Positions 23,834-35,600 of a stretch of DNA of 64,000 nucleotides are shown here, in pieces. Under the pieces are notes generated by a model. That model made no database searches. It was not told the DNA's origin and saw only the letters and a list, made by a program, of their open reading frames with translations. How positions within the stretch are numbered: the stretch's first letter is position 1; each line of letters begins with the position of its first letter. Origin of the DNA: Usnea hakonensis (Eukaryota > Ascomycota > Lecanoromycetes > Lecanorales > Parmeliaceae); the NCBI GenBank assembly GCA_013423325.1, contig BLJB01000317.1:1-64000 (forward strand), in the 5' to 3' direction. A program made the translations under genes and the position numbers.

Positions 23834-25571
23834 TCAGAATCCTCTGTCCTGCTGCTCGTCCAGTATCTCCTCCACCGCCCACGAGATCCTCTCTGCACTT
23901 ACTCTTGCGCCTTCAAGATTACTACAGTCGGGCCCAATCTTCAAACCTGCTAACCTGCCGGCCACGAACAGCGGTACATCCTTTGCCCATGCAAGGTCTT
24001 GAGTCAGACACGGCATACCCCCAATGACTTCAACCGGTGATTTCTCGCTCAAGGGTAAGAGGAATGGGAGATGCTCGACATTCGATTTAACACCGGTGGC
24101 GTAGTAGATGTAGTCGATCTCGCGTGAAAGGTCGGGAATGGGTGGGTAGGCTTCCATGTTCCAGCTTTTACGTTGATTATCCCAGGCCTGGTTCACCATG
24201 GTTGTATGTGTGTGGATGGATAACGATCCACGAGCGATATGAGTCTGCAGCTTCTTGAAGTAACGTGGTGTAATGGAGCCACCGTTGCGTGCTTTGAGTA
24301 AGATATCAAGGCGTTCTGCTTGGAATTTAGTAAGAGGATCATCTCTGCAGGATGCTGGCTCTGCCTTGCCTTTGTCACTATCGGCGGACCAAAAAGCCGC
24401 TTTGTGCACATTCTGGAATTTCGCCATCCAATCAAGATCGATGTCAAACGGTTTTACTAACGCTCGGTGAGCCAACGTTCAACTTTGTCATAACAGTCAT
24501 TAAACTACGTTTTAGAGGGCCTCGCATCACCAGAAGCACCCTTCCCACTCCATTCTCTATGCACTGGCTTGCAATTTGTGCCGACGTCAGACCGCCTCCG
24601 ACTATTACAACGGCCGTCGGAACTCGTGCGAGGATCTTTTGTTTGATGCTCTTAGTCAGGAGTGACTGCTTTGCTAGCTGTGAGCTATGACATGCCCCTT
24701 CTCTTTCTGCTGCTGACAATTGCCGAGGCATGGCCGGCTCACCGCCAGCTCCGATAGCAAGGATTACAACCTTCGCGAAACTTATGGTCTCATCCATTGT
24801 AGTCACCTTGAAAACCTTGGTTCCAGGGTCGCCATGTTCTTCGAACTCATCAAGATAACCAAAGTCGATTGATGAGACCTCCGTCTGTTCTACCAGATTT
24901 TTCAGGGAGTACCTCTGGACCACCTCCTGACAGTAATCATGGAAGATCTCCGCACTAGGTGTGAAGTAGTCCTTACGATCCCGCTCGTCAATTTCCAGGA
25001 TTGCTTTGCTCGAGGATCCAACGCTGTACCCCTTGGCTATCTTCTTCTTTCGTCTGTGCTTGCTCATTGATTTGCCCACACAATTCACAATTTCCACGCA
25101 ATCGTCGCACCGGCCTGTCTCGCGGGCGAATGCAAGTAGTCCATCGCGGTCGCGGGGGCAGGGATGGAAAAACATGGGGCTTCGAAGATGCGAGATGCCC
25201 AGAGCTGCAAAACTCATTGTCCAACTATTCAGCCAGTCACATCCGCTACTGTCCACGACTTTGATATTGAATCTCTGGTTGCTAGACGCCACTGTGTTAT
25301 CTCTGAAAAGAAACATCGTGAGCGATGATTTGCCAAAAAAACAAAAGACAGTCCATACCCATTCGTATTGTGGCGAAATGTAGAGGAGCATTTGGATCTT
25401 GCCGCGCTACCTCGAGGAAGCAGATTCATCCGTCCGGAATGTTTCTTCACCCAATGGTAACGATCGTGCTCTGCGTCTGTGAACACCACGGAGGGGGTAG
25501 GTTCGCGGAGGCGGGCAGCGAGCCGCTGGACCCGCACCTACAATGAGTACATCGTGTACCACAGTAGTCAT
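23834..25571 (-). pseudogene. FAD/NAD(P)-binding monooxygenase-like gene with a frameshift in the FAD motif
   Basis: Three exons: 25571-25411, 25291-24509 and 24456-23834. Intron 2 (24508-24457, 52 bp) gives RGPLKLKPFDIDLDWM across the join; intron 1 (25410-25292) is inferred. The product has an N-terminal HDVLIVGAGPA Rossmann motif, LGISHLRSPMFFHPCPRDRD, DERDRKDYFTPS, a second dinucleotide motif VVIVGGGLTSAQ, and YYATGV near the C-terminus. This is the layout of flavin monooxygenases related to ornithine/lysine N-hydroxylases. At about 25522 the frame breaks right after GAGPA; two bases appear to be missing, since adding two would restore the frame into LAARLREPTPSVVFTD. The remainder is consistent. 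Either a recent pseudogene or a sequence error. Confidence 0.7.
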
Positions 25572-26313
25572 CGCGATTGAGATTCTTGTTTTATCAGCAA
25601 TAAGAAGATGTGTCAAAAGTAAGGAGCTAGTACACCCAAAATTATACGGTCGACGACTTTATGACGCAAGATAACAAGGTCCTCACGCAAGGTCCTCAGG
25701 GAACATCGTCGGAGCAAACCATATTGTACAACCCCCCTCGCACGCAACACGAAATTGAAAAAGCTCTTTAGTCTACCTGAAGTACCTACTCAATGCGATG
25801 ACGAAAGGAAATTCTGCCGTGGGATGTGTCTCTTAGCAACGGACCGACATGCAAAGCTATATGTAAGAATTCTCCAGAGCCACCCCGACTAATACTACTC
25901 GTGGGACAATAAATTCTAGCGGCAGCAATTGAAAATTTTTTACTGATACTCTCATAATCGACTGTAAAGTGATAATCCCAGACAGTTCAGATGAAAAGGC
26001 TTAAATACCCGAGAAAGCAAGTCGACGGTCAAGTCTCGCGACTTCAATCTCGAGATCCTCGATCAAGATATCTTTCATCTTGATCTCGCTCGCATGCGTG
26101 CTCTCAAACCTAGCTCTGTCGGTTTGAGTTTGGGTCACGCCCCTACCAACCGCGATAAGTTCCGTCCTATAGACCCGTCAAAGTCAGCATTCTTTGCAAC
26201 CAGAGCTAATACCTCAGGGAGAAACTAAATACAAGCAGTCAATCAAGCAAAACACGAAGCAAGGGAATGGCTTGCAACCTGAAAAGCGGACAATGAAAGT
26301 GTGTGAAATGTAG
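25572..26313. other. Intergenic region
   Basis: Nothing with coding character. There are several TCTCGAGATC / GATCAAGAT words around 26030-26085, too few and irregular to call a repeat. Confidence 0.4.
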
Positions 26314-26685
26314 TTACCGGAGTTCCTCTGCGATTCCCTCTAACCTCTCTAATCTCCGTTCATATTTCTCCTCGATGACTTTGCTCTTCTTTCCTTCTTT
26401 CTCCTCCATAGCCCTTCTTTCCTGTTCCTCTTTATCCGACCTTTTCTTCTCCTTCTCCTTCTCCTCCTTGTCCTTTTTAAAAGCCCACCATATCGTGAAT
26501 ATAAGATTGATTACTGCAACTATTGCCGCTAGTGCACCAGACCAGGAGATTGCTCTAGCACAGTTCTGAGTCAGTACTACAATATCATAGAATACATTGG
26601 GCTGTAAAGGGATTATCAAGAACTTGAAACAGTGCTTCAGTGTACGGGAATATCTATGACGATGTAAAGGAGGATGGGGAGACAT
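26314..26685 (-). CDS. Small single-pass membrane protein with a charged coiled-coil tail
   Basis: A 123-residue frame. Residues ~48-68 (SGALAAIVAVINLIFTIWWA) are a convincing transmembrane helix, followed immediately by KKDKEEKEKEKKRSDKEE and about 55 residues almost entirely Lys/Glu/Arg that should form a coiled coil or single alpha-helix. The stop lies just beyond EELR, where a GTAACT donor could instead begin an intron leading to a TTTTCAG acceptor, so the C-terminus may extend. No family recognised; such proteins are common among fungal unknowns. Confidence 0.45.
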   Translation of the reverse strand: MSPHPPLHRHRYSRTLKHCFKFLIIPLQPNVFYDIVVLTQNCARAISWSGALAAIVAVINLIFTIWWAFKKDKEEKEKEKKRSDKEEQERRAMEEKEGKKSKVIEEKYERRLERLEGIAEELR

Positions 26686-27386
26686 GTCAGAGAAATGCCT
26701 TACTTTGTTATAGATTTAGCAATCTCATGTGCAATCCTGAGTAGTAATAATGTATGTGGAAGAAAGAGGAAGAATCCTCCTCATCAGGCCGGCAGTGCCA
26801 AGGCGCTAAGCCCTATGAGGCTCCATGGATCCCTGTGGGGTAACAAGTATCTGCTTTGCTAACGGATTCTTCCATGGTCAACGATTTGCTTAACGAAGAG
26901 CGAGAAAGAAGACAGATTCTAAGTCTTCACGAAAAGCTGTCATCCGCTCCTTCCATGTCATTCCCTATGTGTGGGTTTTCCCACGGCTTTGAAAGAGGCA
27001 ACCTCAACCAGCGGGTACCATACAAGGCAGCCACGCTTACCTCAGGGAAATGGCAGTCATTTTTACTGTGGAGAGAAGACATTCGCTAAGAGAAGTAACA
27101 CTAGAAACCCAGGACGACACGTACTCCTGTGGGGTTGCCATTTCGAAATTGGTTCCAGGATCCGAGTTGTATAAAATGTAATTGCTGGTCAACGTAAATT
27201 TCGAAGATGAGAGAGTAAGCATGTCGTAAGTTCCGTTTTGGGCCTTCAAGCACAGCAGTAGATCCTTCGCCTCATCCACACTGATTGCTTCAAACAAACG
27301 AAAGAACGATTGCAGCATCGAACAAAATACCTTTTGCGCAATGTGAGTCGGCTCTTACCTTTGGCTAAGTGCTCCTCGCAGTCTAG
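26686..27386. other. Intergenic region
   Basis: Short frames on both strands only, with no splice-linked extension or recognisable motif. Confidence 0.4.
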
Positions 27387-28126
27387 TTAGGACGACTGAG
27401 CAATCGGGTCTCCAAGTTGGATATCCGCGATAATGTGCGAGGCCAGCAAGTCGCCTGCATCAACTTTGATTTCCACGCCATACTTGGCCTACACTTTGGC
27501 TTCAATTATGTATCACTTATAAAACGGATCCTGTGCATCGCACTTGCTTTCTCTCTCACTCACCTCAGGAATCCACATTTGCATCAGGAGCGTGTTGAAT
27601 GTGACGACCGCAAGTCCCTTCTTTGGCGGACAACTCGGCATTCTCCCCTGGACCACGTGGGCCCAGGCGCAGAAGTCGTCCTCGATTAGGAGGATGACCA
27701 AGGGTTCACCTGCGGCGTCGGACGTTATGTTGGTCGTCAAGCGCAGGGAGGCTACGTCCTGACTGAAATAACCCTTGGCTATGAGCTCGCAATCTGATCG
27801 TCTGGATCTGAGCACGTGTATCAGTAATACGGTAACGTGGCCTAGACGCATAAGGTCACCACGAGTGCAGCTTACAGGGTGCATGGATTGGGCCTCATCT
27901 CGAGTGTGTGGATCCGAAAGACATTGAGGGTGGGGTCGCTGGCATATCTGAAGGGTGATCTCCCAGGGACATGAGCTCCGGCCGGTACGAGGATGCCGGT
28001 GGTCGTGTTGGAGGGGATGCTGAGGGTCAGTCTCGGGCTATCGACTAGCGAAAGAGCGAAAGAGAAGCGGAAGACGGCGGCGCTCAGGAGGAAGAATTTC
28101 AGCGTTCCAAGTGGGGATGTTGCCAT
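27387..28126 (-). CDS. Secreted protein of unknown function, 198 aa
   Basis: Three exons, 28126-27876, 27807-27564 and 27488-27387; introns of 68 and 75 bp with GTAAGC and GTGAGT donors. Splicing joins all three in frame and ends at TAA 27389-27387. The N-terminus has basic-then-hydrophobic character (TLKFFLLSAAVFRFSFALS), a good Sec signal peptide with cleavage near residue 26. The mature part has few Cys (PNPCTL, SDCEL, DDFCAW, PSCPP), an NTT glycosylation site, and ends VEIKVDAGDLLASHIIADIQ. I do not recognise the family; export is the only supported inference. The neighbouring gene at 29.5-30.8 kb is also secreted but not obviously homologous. Confidence 0.65.
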
Positions 28127-28711
28127 TCTCAGTCACTGCACGGTGGTTATAGGAGTGGCTTTACATCAAAACAGGGCGGAATGCATGAAATCCGCGTATC
28201 TCGTTGAGGGGTCATCTGCAAGATGTGAATCAATCTCTGCGGGGACACGATTTTCGCTTCAAAGCAAGCCTTTACAAGCGCTGCGCGTCGCGCATCCCCT
28301 ATCAGCTCGATTACGCTACAGCCGCTATTCTCAAAATCGATTGGCTTCTCCAACAGCTGAGCAATCATCTTCGATCTTGCAATCCGGCTATGAGTTATTC
28401 TTCCATCAAAAGTATCTTACTCTTCTCACTGTAGATAAAGAGATCTATAACAATCAAATCATCTGACATCAACATCGTACGGCTCCAGTACGATTAGCCA
28501 CCTATTCTTACTACTCAGGCGCCCTGTGATTAACATTCGAATAGCTCTCACTCGTCATAGTATCCCCTAGCTAGCATTTCAAGTTGTTCATTGGCCAACC
28601 CCATCCTTCCAGAATTTACTTGCAACGTCCCGCTTCCCAGGATCTCTTCAAGAGCCCCAACAAAGGCCGAAGTAGAGTCTACACGAATAGATGGTGGGGG
28701 CGCTCTCTCTT

Positions 28712-28743
<32 letters not shown>

Positions 28744-29504
28744 ATACTCAAGTTTGAAGTCCTTTAAAGCGTTCATGGAAGCTAGGCTCGTTGAGGTCAC
28801 TGGTTTACGGTACATCTGGGTCGACCAAGGTGGCTACTAGAGATGAGAAAATTGAGATTCCAGCGTTGACATTGTCTGAATAGATTCGGATACAATTAAT
28901 AAAATTACTTTTACTTAAATGATTTAGCGATCCGATTATTGCTTCAGTGATTCACTATTATTACTTTCAGTTGAGTAGTTCAACGAGGATTGTTCGAATA
29001 CATCAGCGACTATTACTTTGGTGAGTTTCCCAAATAACATCGCAAGCATAGCTAACAGAGCCCTCAGCATACACCGTCTCTACGCTCATGTGTCTTCTGT
29101 GGAAGACTTGAGCGCCCAGGCTCCTGGGACAACAGGAGGAGAAATGCGGGATTGCGCAGTGGTTGTGGCTAGCAATATTCGGCAGAAGTGACACCTGGGA
29201 CACGGATAAAGGGCTGCGATCCGGAGTCTTGCTAGGTTTCATCAAACTCATCTTTAGGGTCCAACTGCGAAGTAGCTATGCAGAATGAGAAGTTTATGGT
29301 GAAAGGGGCCTCAATGTAATCCGGGACCAGAAAAGACGTAGCTAGAGACGTTGTCCCTACTAGATTACTTGGTACAAATCATCAGCTTGCCATGCTTACT
29401 GAACACTATATTTACACTGTTCCACATCCACTTATAAACAGCGGTTACTGCAGCCTTGCAACTCTAATTGCCCATTCTAGCTACGCTCACCACAGAATCA
29501 TTTC
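28127..29504. other. Intergenic region with a GA microsatellite
   Basis: No gene recognised. Apart from the microsatellite at 28703-28743, there are AT-rich stretches near 28880-28980 with repeated ATTATT words. Confidence 0.4.
28703..28743. repeat. (CT)n-(GA)n microsatellite
   Basis: A short CTCTCTCT run is followed at once by about 16 GA dinucleotides, so the locus can fold back on itself and is likely length-polymorphic. Confidence 0.9.
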
Positions 29505-30835
29505 TCAGGAAGCGGCGGTATCGTTTCCGTGTCCCGCTCGACTAGGAATCGCGTCTAATGACACTTCGGGCCCACTGGGCAGGCCCGAGATACCAGTGTA
29601 GCCTCTGCTAGCGCACATAACACCGACGGCCACGGCGCCGGCCCAGACATCGAACCAGCGTGCGGTAACGGTGTCGCGATGATTGACGTCGACTATCACC
29701 CTCACGCCTTCCGAGGATGGAGCTAGGTTTCGATTTCAGCAAAAAGGGTGTTTCCGGGCAAGATGCGAAGGTATGCAGAAATACAACGAGCGGCCGATAC
29801 AAGGATGCTGGGAGAGAACAGACTCACCTGCGCTAAGAAGCACGTCGCGAACGAACGGAAGCACGACTTGGACGCCTGGTTCTCCTTCGGGTCCGAAGAT
29901 CTGACGGTCGGTGCTGACAGGAACGAGGGAGAGGGCGGATTGCAGTACTACATCCCTGATGGCGAGCGGCTTCTGGAAGCAGGCGACCGAGGGTTTGTAG
30001 ATACTGAGCACGACGACAAGGTTCCTGTCTTGTCCTTTGGAGCTGCTTAGTTAAGTGGAGTCTATCTTGATGTGCAAAAGAACTTGGGAAATGGGAGTCA
30101 GGTAATATCAAGAATAAGGCAGGTAGGATATGAGATACCAATGTCTCCAGAACGTATTGAAACTTCCTGATACAGTATGTGAGGAACGATATCCAAGTCT
30201 CACTTACCTACATGTTTGACGTAGCCGCCTTGTGCACGCCGGCCTCTCGCAACAACACAGGTGCGATACAACTGCTCTGCGGCTTTCGAGATATTTTCAT
30301 AGGAAGCTATGTCCGACACAGCACCATCCTTCTTGAAGATATCAATGACACACGTACATTCCGCTTTCCACATTAAACTCGAGTCAGTATGTAATAGCTT
30401 TTATTGGCCACGAGATAGAACCGTGGGACTCGAGTAGAACATCAAACTCACGACCGCTGAAGCGACGGGGGAGCTGGACGTTGTAAGACCCGCTCCTATC
30501 GCCAAAAGACAAAATTTTGTAGGTGGTTGGTATGGTCCTCCAGGCTTGCAGACAGCTGTAAAAGTTCATATCGAAGCCGAAGAGGTCGCCATTGCAGATG
30601 GGAGCTGGAGGGTCTCCGACATCAAGCGAAAAGTTTGTTATCAAAGCTGGAATGTCGGGTGTGAGCGATGTGATCTCTGGCAATGTCTTGTTCGCTGCCG
30701 ACGGTAGTGGCTCAGGGTTTGTAGGATCTTGGATGGATGGTACGGTGAGTGCAAGAGTCGGCGAGAATAGAAATGCATAGCTAACAATAGCTATGGACCA
30801 AAAAATGTCGCAGTGTCAGTTGTCAATGTGTTCAT
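29505..30835 (-). CDS. Secreted protein of a Trp/Cys-patterned fungal family, possible frameshift in the signal peptide
   Basis: Four exons fit one frame: 30835-30452, 30363-30208, 30034-29828 and 29722-29505 (introns 88, 173 and 105 bp). The reading goes through CNGDLFGFDMNFYSC, YNVQLPRRFSG, CTCVIDI...ISKAAEQLYRTCV, QDRNLVVVLSIY, FGPEGEPGVQVVLP and RWFDVWAGAVAVGVMC. From memory this order of motifs defines a family of ~300-residue secreted proteins common in Pezizomycotina, function unknown. The start ATG at 30835 is out of frame with the rest by one base; one extra base in the six-A run at 30800-30805 would produce MNTLTTDTATFFWSIAIVSY, a plausible signal peptide. Sequence error or recent loss cannot be told apart here. 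Confidence 0.6.
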
Positions 30836-32695
30836 CGAGAAATCCTGACTTTGCGGAAAAGTCACTTCGTACTCTAGTAGGCCGCGGCAGAAACATAGTA
30901 GTAAGTGATCGGATTGGGTCGATTGTTCTTATAGGCGCATGGAACGATGGAGTTGCGGTCGACTAGACCTAAAGTGTAAATAGAGCCGGGAATCCCTTTT
31001 GCGGCAAGCCTTAGCAATCGCCCCTGAAAAAGAGACCCACATATTCCCCATTGGTGTCATTGTATGCAATACGAGGCTCTGCGTTCAACATTGATGTCGC
31101 CGATATTTGACCTAGATCTACCGTCCTTGAGAGCTTATACTGCTAGTAAATAGAATTCTGGGCTCGAGAGGTCTGACGTGTTCCATCAAAATTGTGGAGC
31201 AAGATGCGCAATCTATACTGAGTCGGGTTCAGACTTCAAGATCTCTTCGCTGATCGTGTTCAGATGCTGAGGTGAGGGCGAATCTTGTATCTATCGTCTT
31301 TTGGTACATCTATACGAGAAGGGAGCTTTCCAAATGACTGATCATACTAATGAGCTCAATTCAATCTCGACAGTGCAATTTTCATAAGGTGAAGTCCCCA
31401 CTCTCATATGCGGTTCTTCTTCTGCCTCTAACCTTTATCTTGATAATAATCTCAAACCCTAATATGTGAACTTCTTGCTCAATATACGCGACGACTAAGA
31501 GTATCGAAGATAAGGACGTAGTGAGTGACCGTCCCACACCATCCTGCTCCAGGTTTCAAATGATCAGAAGCAACGGCTGCAACTACTCTATTGGATAAGA
31601 ATGTGGGTGAGCGTCTGGCCGATATGACATCAGTGGTAATCAAAGATGCCAGATGACCTCTTATTCGTTGAAGAGCGTGGCCTTTCTCTACGCCCGATAA
31701 AGTCTAGCCCTCGCAATCTTATATCTTATGGTAGGGCGCCGCTACAGACATGCGATCATTTCTCAATAAAAAACCCAGAGACGACATAGATTGCTAGAGT
31801 CGTCGAAGAATGAGCATCACAGTCAGTAGTCACAGAGGGACGAGTACGCTGCCAACGCTTGGCAGGTATGGGCGTCGACATTCAGGGTCTGAACTGAGCC
31901 GTTCCCCCCTCAATGCTGTCCACCAATCGGGCTTCGTTCGTTCATTTCAACACTGAAGCCAGAAATATTTCTTACAGATTTCTACCCCGCTTTGTTGTCG
32001 ATCCCGTGGCGCTTGCAGGACATTAATGGCTCTTGATGTCCGTTCCGCCATGAGACACCTTTTGGATGCTATTTTTAGCAAGAGATTCGTACAATCAAGG
32101 CTGAGGTCAAAATATTGGAGCAGAAGCTCAGACGGGAAAGATCGTCAGTCTTCCCGGCAGAGTGATCTGATCGGCGTGACAAAATTCTCTTACCAGAAAG
32201 TTGCTGTGGAGGCCGACATGTTGTGAAAGTAAGCTTACCGCCAGCTGCTCATTTGCAGGATACCTCCAGAAATGGCTTTACGTTGTCATCTTGATGATGC
32301 TGAGTCTTTTCATCCAGGAGAAAATCTCTGGTCTATTGTGATGCACGACAGAGAGTTTTCTCCATGTCAGAACCCATGGATCCATTTTTTGAATATGTTT
32401 TGGTACCCATGGAAAGTTCCTATTGGTGGGCAGCTCCGAAGCACCTTCAGTGTTGATCGGCGAACCCGTTCATGCTGGTTCCCGCCACCGGACTTAAAAC
32501 GGACGTCTCTCCTATAGATGTCTCCGACTTTGAAGTACCGTTCTAATGCATTTTTCTCTCTTCTCACATAGACATTCTTTGAAGATCCCTAGCAGATTGT
32601 TCGTCTTCAACCTGATGTTTGACAAAAAGTCTTTCTAGAAGCTCCTTATACGGTCCTTCTTATCTTTAATACCAGACCCAAAGTGTAGCCTCACC
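30836..32695. other. Intergenic region upstream of the polyketide synthase
   Basis: 1.9 kb without a convincing gene or transcription-factor ORF. The last ~500 bp should contain the PKS promoter; I see no clear TATA box or palindromic binding site that I would defend. Confidence 0.45.
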
Positions 32696-35600
32696 ATGTC
32701 AAACGGAGATGCTTCGCCCGCACTTGGTGAAGAGCATGCTTGGGCTGGCTGCTCGGATCAACAGCCATCGAAAGAGACAATCAAGCCCATTGCTATCGTT
32801 GGTATGTCCTGCCGCTTCCCTGGAGAAGCTTCTAGTGTCAAAGGTCTCTGGGAGATGTGTTGTAATGGTAGAAATGCTTGGTCGGAGTTTCCCAAAGACA
32901 GAATGAATGGAAAAAGCTATTGGCATCCGAATACATCAAAGCATGGGAGTGTAAGTACTCGGGAGCTAGGTCAGGACTCCCCTCTGATTAGAGTTGCAGT
33001 TCAACGCAAAGGGCGCGCATTTTTTGAAAGAGGATGTTGCACTTTTCGATGCCCCATTCTTCAACATCAGCCCGAACGAAGCCAGCGTACGTATCTGAGT
33101 TCCAACCATCCTTAGCACGGCAAGTTAAGACAAAATTCAAAGGCAATGGACCCGCAACAAAGATTGTTGCTCGAAGTAACCTATGAAGCTCTGGAGAACG
33201 GTAGGTAGTTCCAAAAGCAATAATCATTGACAAAGCTAACGCCAATGCTTTTCAAAAATAGCCGGAGTACCCTTGAAGCAAATTGTGGGTCAAGAAGTTG
33301 GGGTCTTCGTTGGCGGCTCAATGTCCGACTACCAGAACCTCCTCCACAAAGACATCGCAAATGGTCCTGTATACCAAGCCACTGGCACTGCGATGAGCTT
33401 CCTAGCCAACCGGATTTCATACATCTATGATCTCAAAGGCCCAAGCGTAAGTGTGGACACTGCATGCTCGTCGGGTCTCACGGCACTCCATTTAGCATGC
33501 CAGAGCATACGCACAGGTGAGATTCGACAAGCTTTGGTGGGCGGTGTATATATTCTCCTGAGTCCTGAGAACATGATTGCCATGAGCATGCTAGGGTGAT
33601 ATGTCCTGTTCCATAAAGCAAATGATAAAAGCTAACGCTAATAGACTGTTTGGCACCGACGGTCTCTCCTACAGCTATGATCACCGAGCAACTGGGTATG
33701 GACGCGGTGAAGGAGGGGGCATCATAGTTCTAAAGCCCCTAGACGATGCGATAGCGAACGGAGACACAGTCCATGCGGTCATACGGCACACAGGGACAAA
33801 TCAGGATGGAAAGACCAGCGGCCCAACAATGCCCAGTCTTGAAGCCCAGGAGAGACTCATCAATAGAGTTTACAGCCAAGCTGGTCTGGATCCGTTGGAT
33901 ACGCACTACATCGAGGCGCATGGCACTGGGACTGCAATTGGAGATCCTATCGAAGCTTCAGCAATTGCCCGCAGCCTTGCCAAAGATCGCCCGCATGATG
34001 AACCCTTGTACATTGGCTCTGTGAAGTCAAACATTGGACACTTAGAGGCAGGATCCGGCCTCGCCGGTATCATCAAAGCTTCCCTGGTCCTGCAAAACGG
34101 CGTCATACCGCCGAATGTAAATTTTGAAAAGGCGAATGAGGAGATCCAGCTCGAGAGCTGGAAACTGAAGGTGTGCAGCTCTAAGAAGATGGCCTTTTGG
34201 TGGGTCGAGACTGAAAGCAATTAGGTTCCCACAGAGGCAACTCCTTGGCCTTCACAAGGTATTCGAAGAGCTTCTGTCAGCAGCTTTGGTTTTGGTGGCA
34301 CCAATGTCGTACGTTGCAGGCATGACCTTATTACTGCACTTTGGCTAATGAATACAGCATGTCATATTGGAAAGCGCTTCTAGGGTCGAGGGGCTCCATC
34401 AGGCTGGTAAGCGGAACTTGACTAGCACTATTGATGGCAAAAGCTCCGATGAGACTGACCCATTAGCCACCACCTTGATGGTCAATGGTCACAAGCGGTC
34501 CCCCGCATCACCTTTGTTGTTCAAATTTTCTGCTGCGCATAAAGAAGGGGTAAAATTTCAGATGTCAGCCTTGGCAGAGTACCTAAAAACACAATCGCCG
34601 ACGATTCCGGACGGCAATAAACCCCTTTTAGCAGACTTGGCCTACACGCTCAGCGAGCGGAGGACATTACTAGAATGGAGGGCCACCATCACTGCATCAA
34701 ACCTTGAGGAGCTGGTCGAATCCATGGAATCATTTCAGACTGAACCCATTGCAGCTTTGAAAAACCCCAGTGTTGCATTTGTCTTTACAGGTCAAGGATC
34801 GCAATGGCCTGGTATGAGCCGCGACTTGATGCAATACCCAGTTTTTGCCACGATCATCGAGAGATGTGGAAATTGTCTCCAGAACATGGGCGCAGCATGG
34901 TCGCTACACAGTAAGGATTTTCCAAAAAGATAATCCAACAGAACGAGGCTTACATTCCAGATGTGTTGCAGAGCGACGATCAGGATAGCCCTATTAAATC
35001 GGCGAACATAAGCCAGCCAGCTACCACTGCCATGCAAATAGCTTTAGTCTCATTATTGGCGAGCTGGAAGGTCAACCCGGTTGCGGTATTGGGTCATTCC
35101 AGTGGCGAGATTGCCGCTGCCTTTGCCGCTGGAGCGTTGTCTCTATCTTCGTGTATGGCGATAGCATATCACCGCGGAGAGCTTGCGTCCAAACTTGCTG
35201 GACGCGGTGCCATGATAGCAATCGGCGCTAGTATTGCCGAAGTGACCTCCCTGCTTGAGAAAGTCGTTGGTGGTGAAGCCGTAATCGCTTGCATCAACAG
35301 CTCGTCGCTAATCACGGTGTCGGGAGATGTAGCTGCTGTGGACTATTTACAAACGCTTGCGAGAGACGCCAACTATTTTTCGAGAAGACTCAAGATAGAT
35401 GTTGCTTATCACTCGCATCACATGAGGGAAATTGAGGCCGAGTATCTGAGAAAGCTTGGCGGCATCGAGCCAAGTCCCCCCTCCGAGTCAAGCCCACGTT
35501 TTCATTCATCCCTAAGGGGCAAGCAAGTCTCCTTTGAAGATCTAAGAGGCACTTACTGGAGTCAGAATCTAACAAGCCCCGTCTTGTTTGCGCAAGCTCT

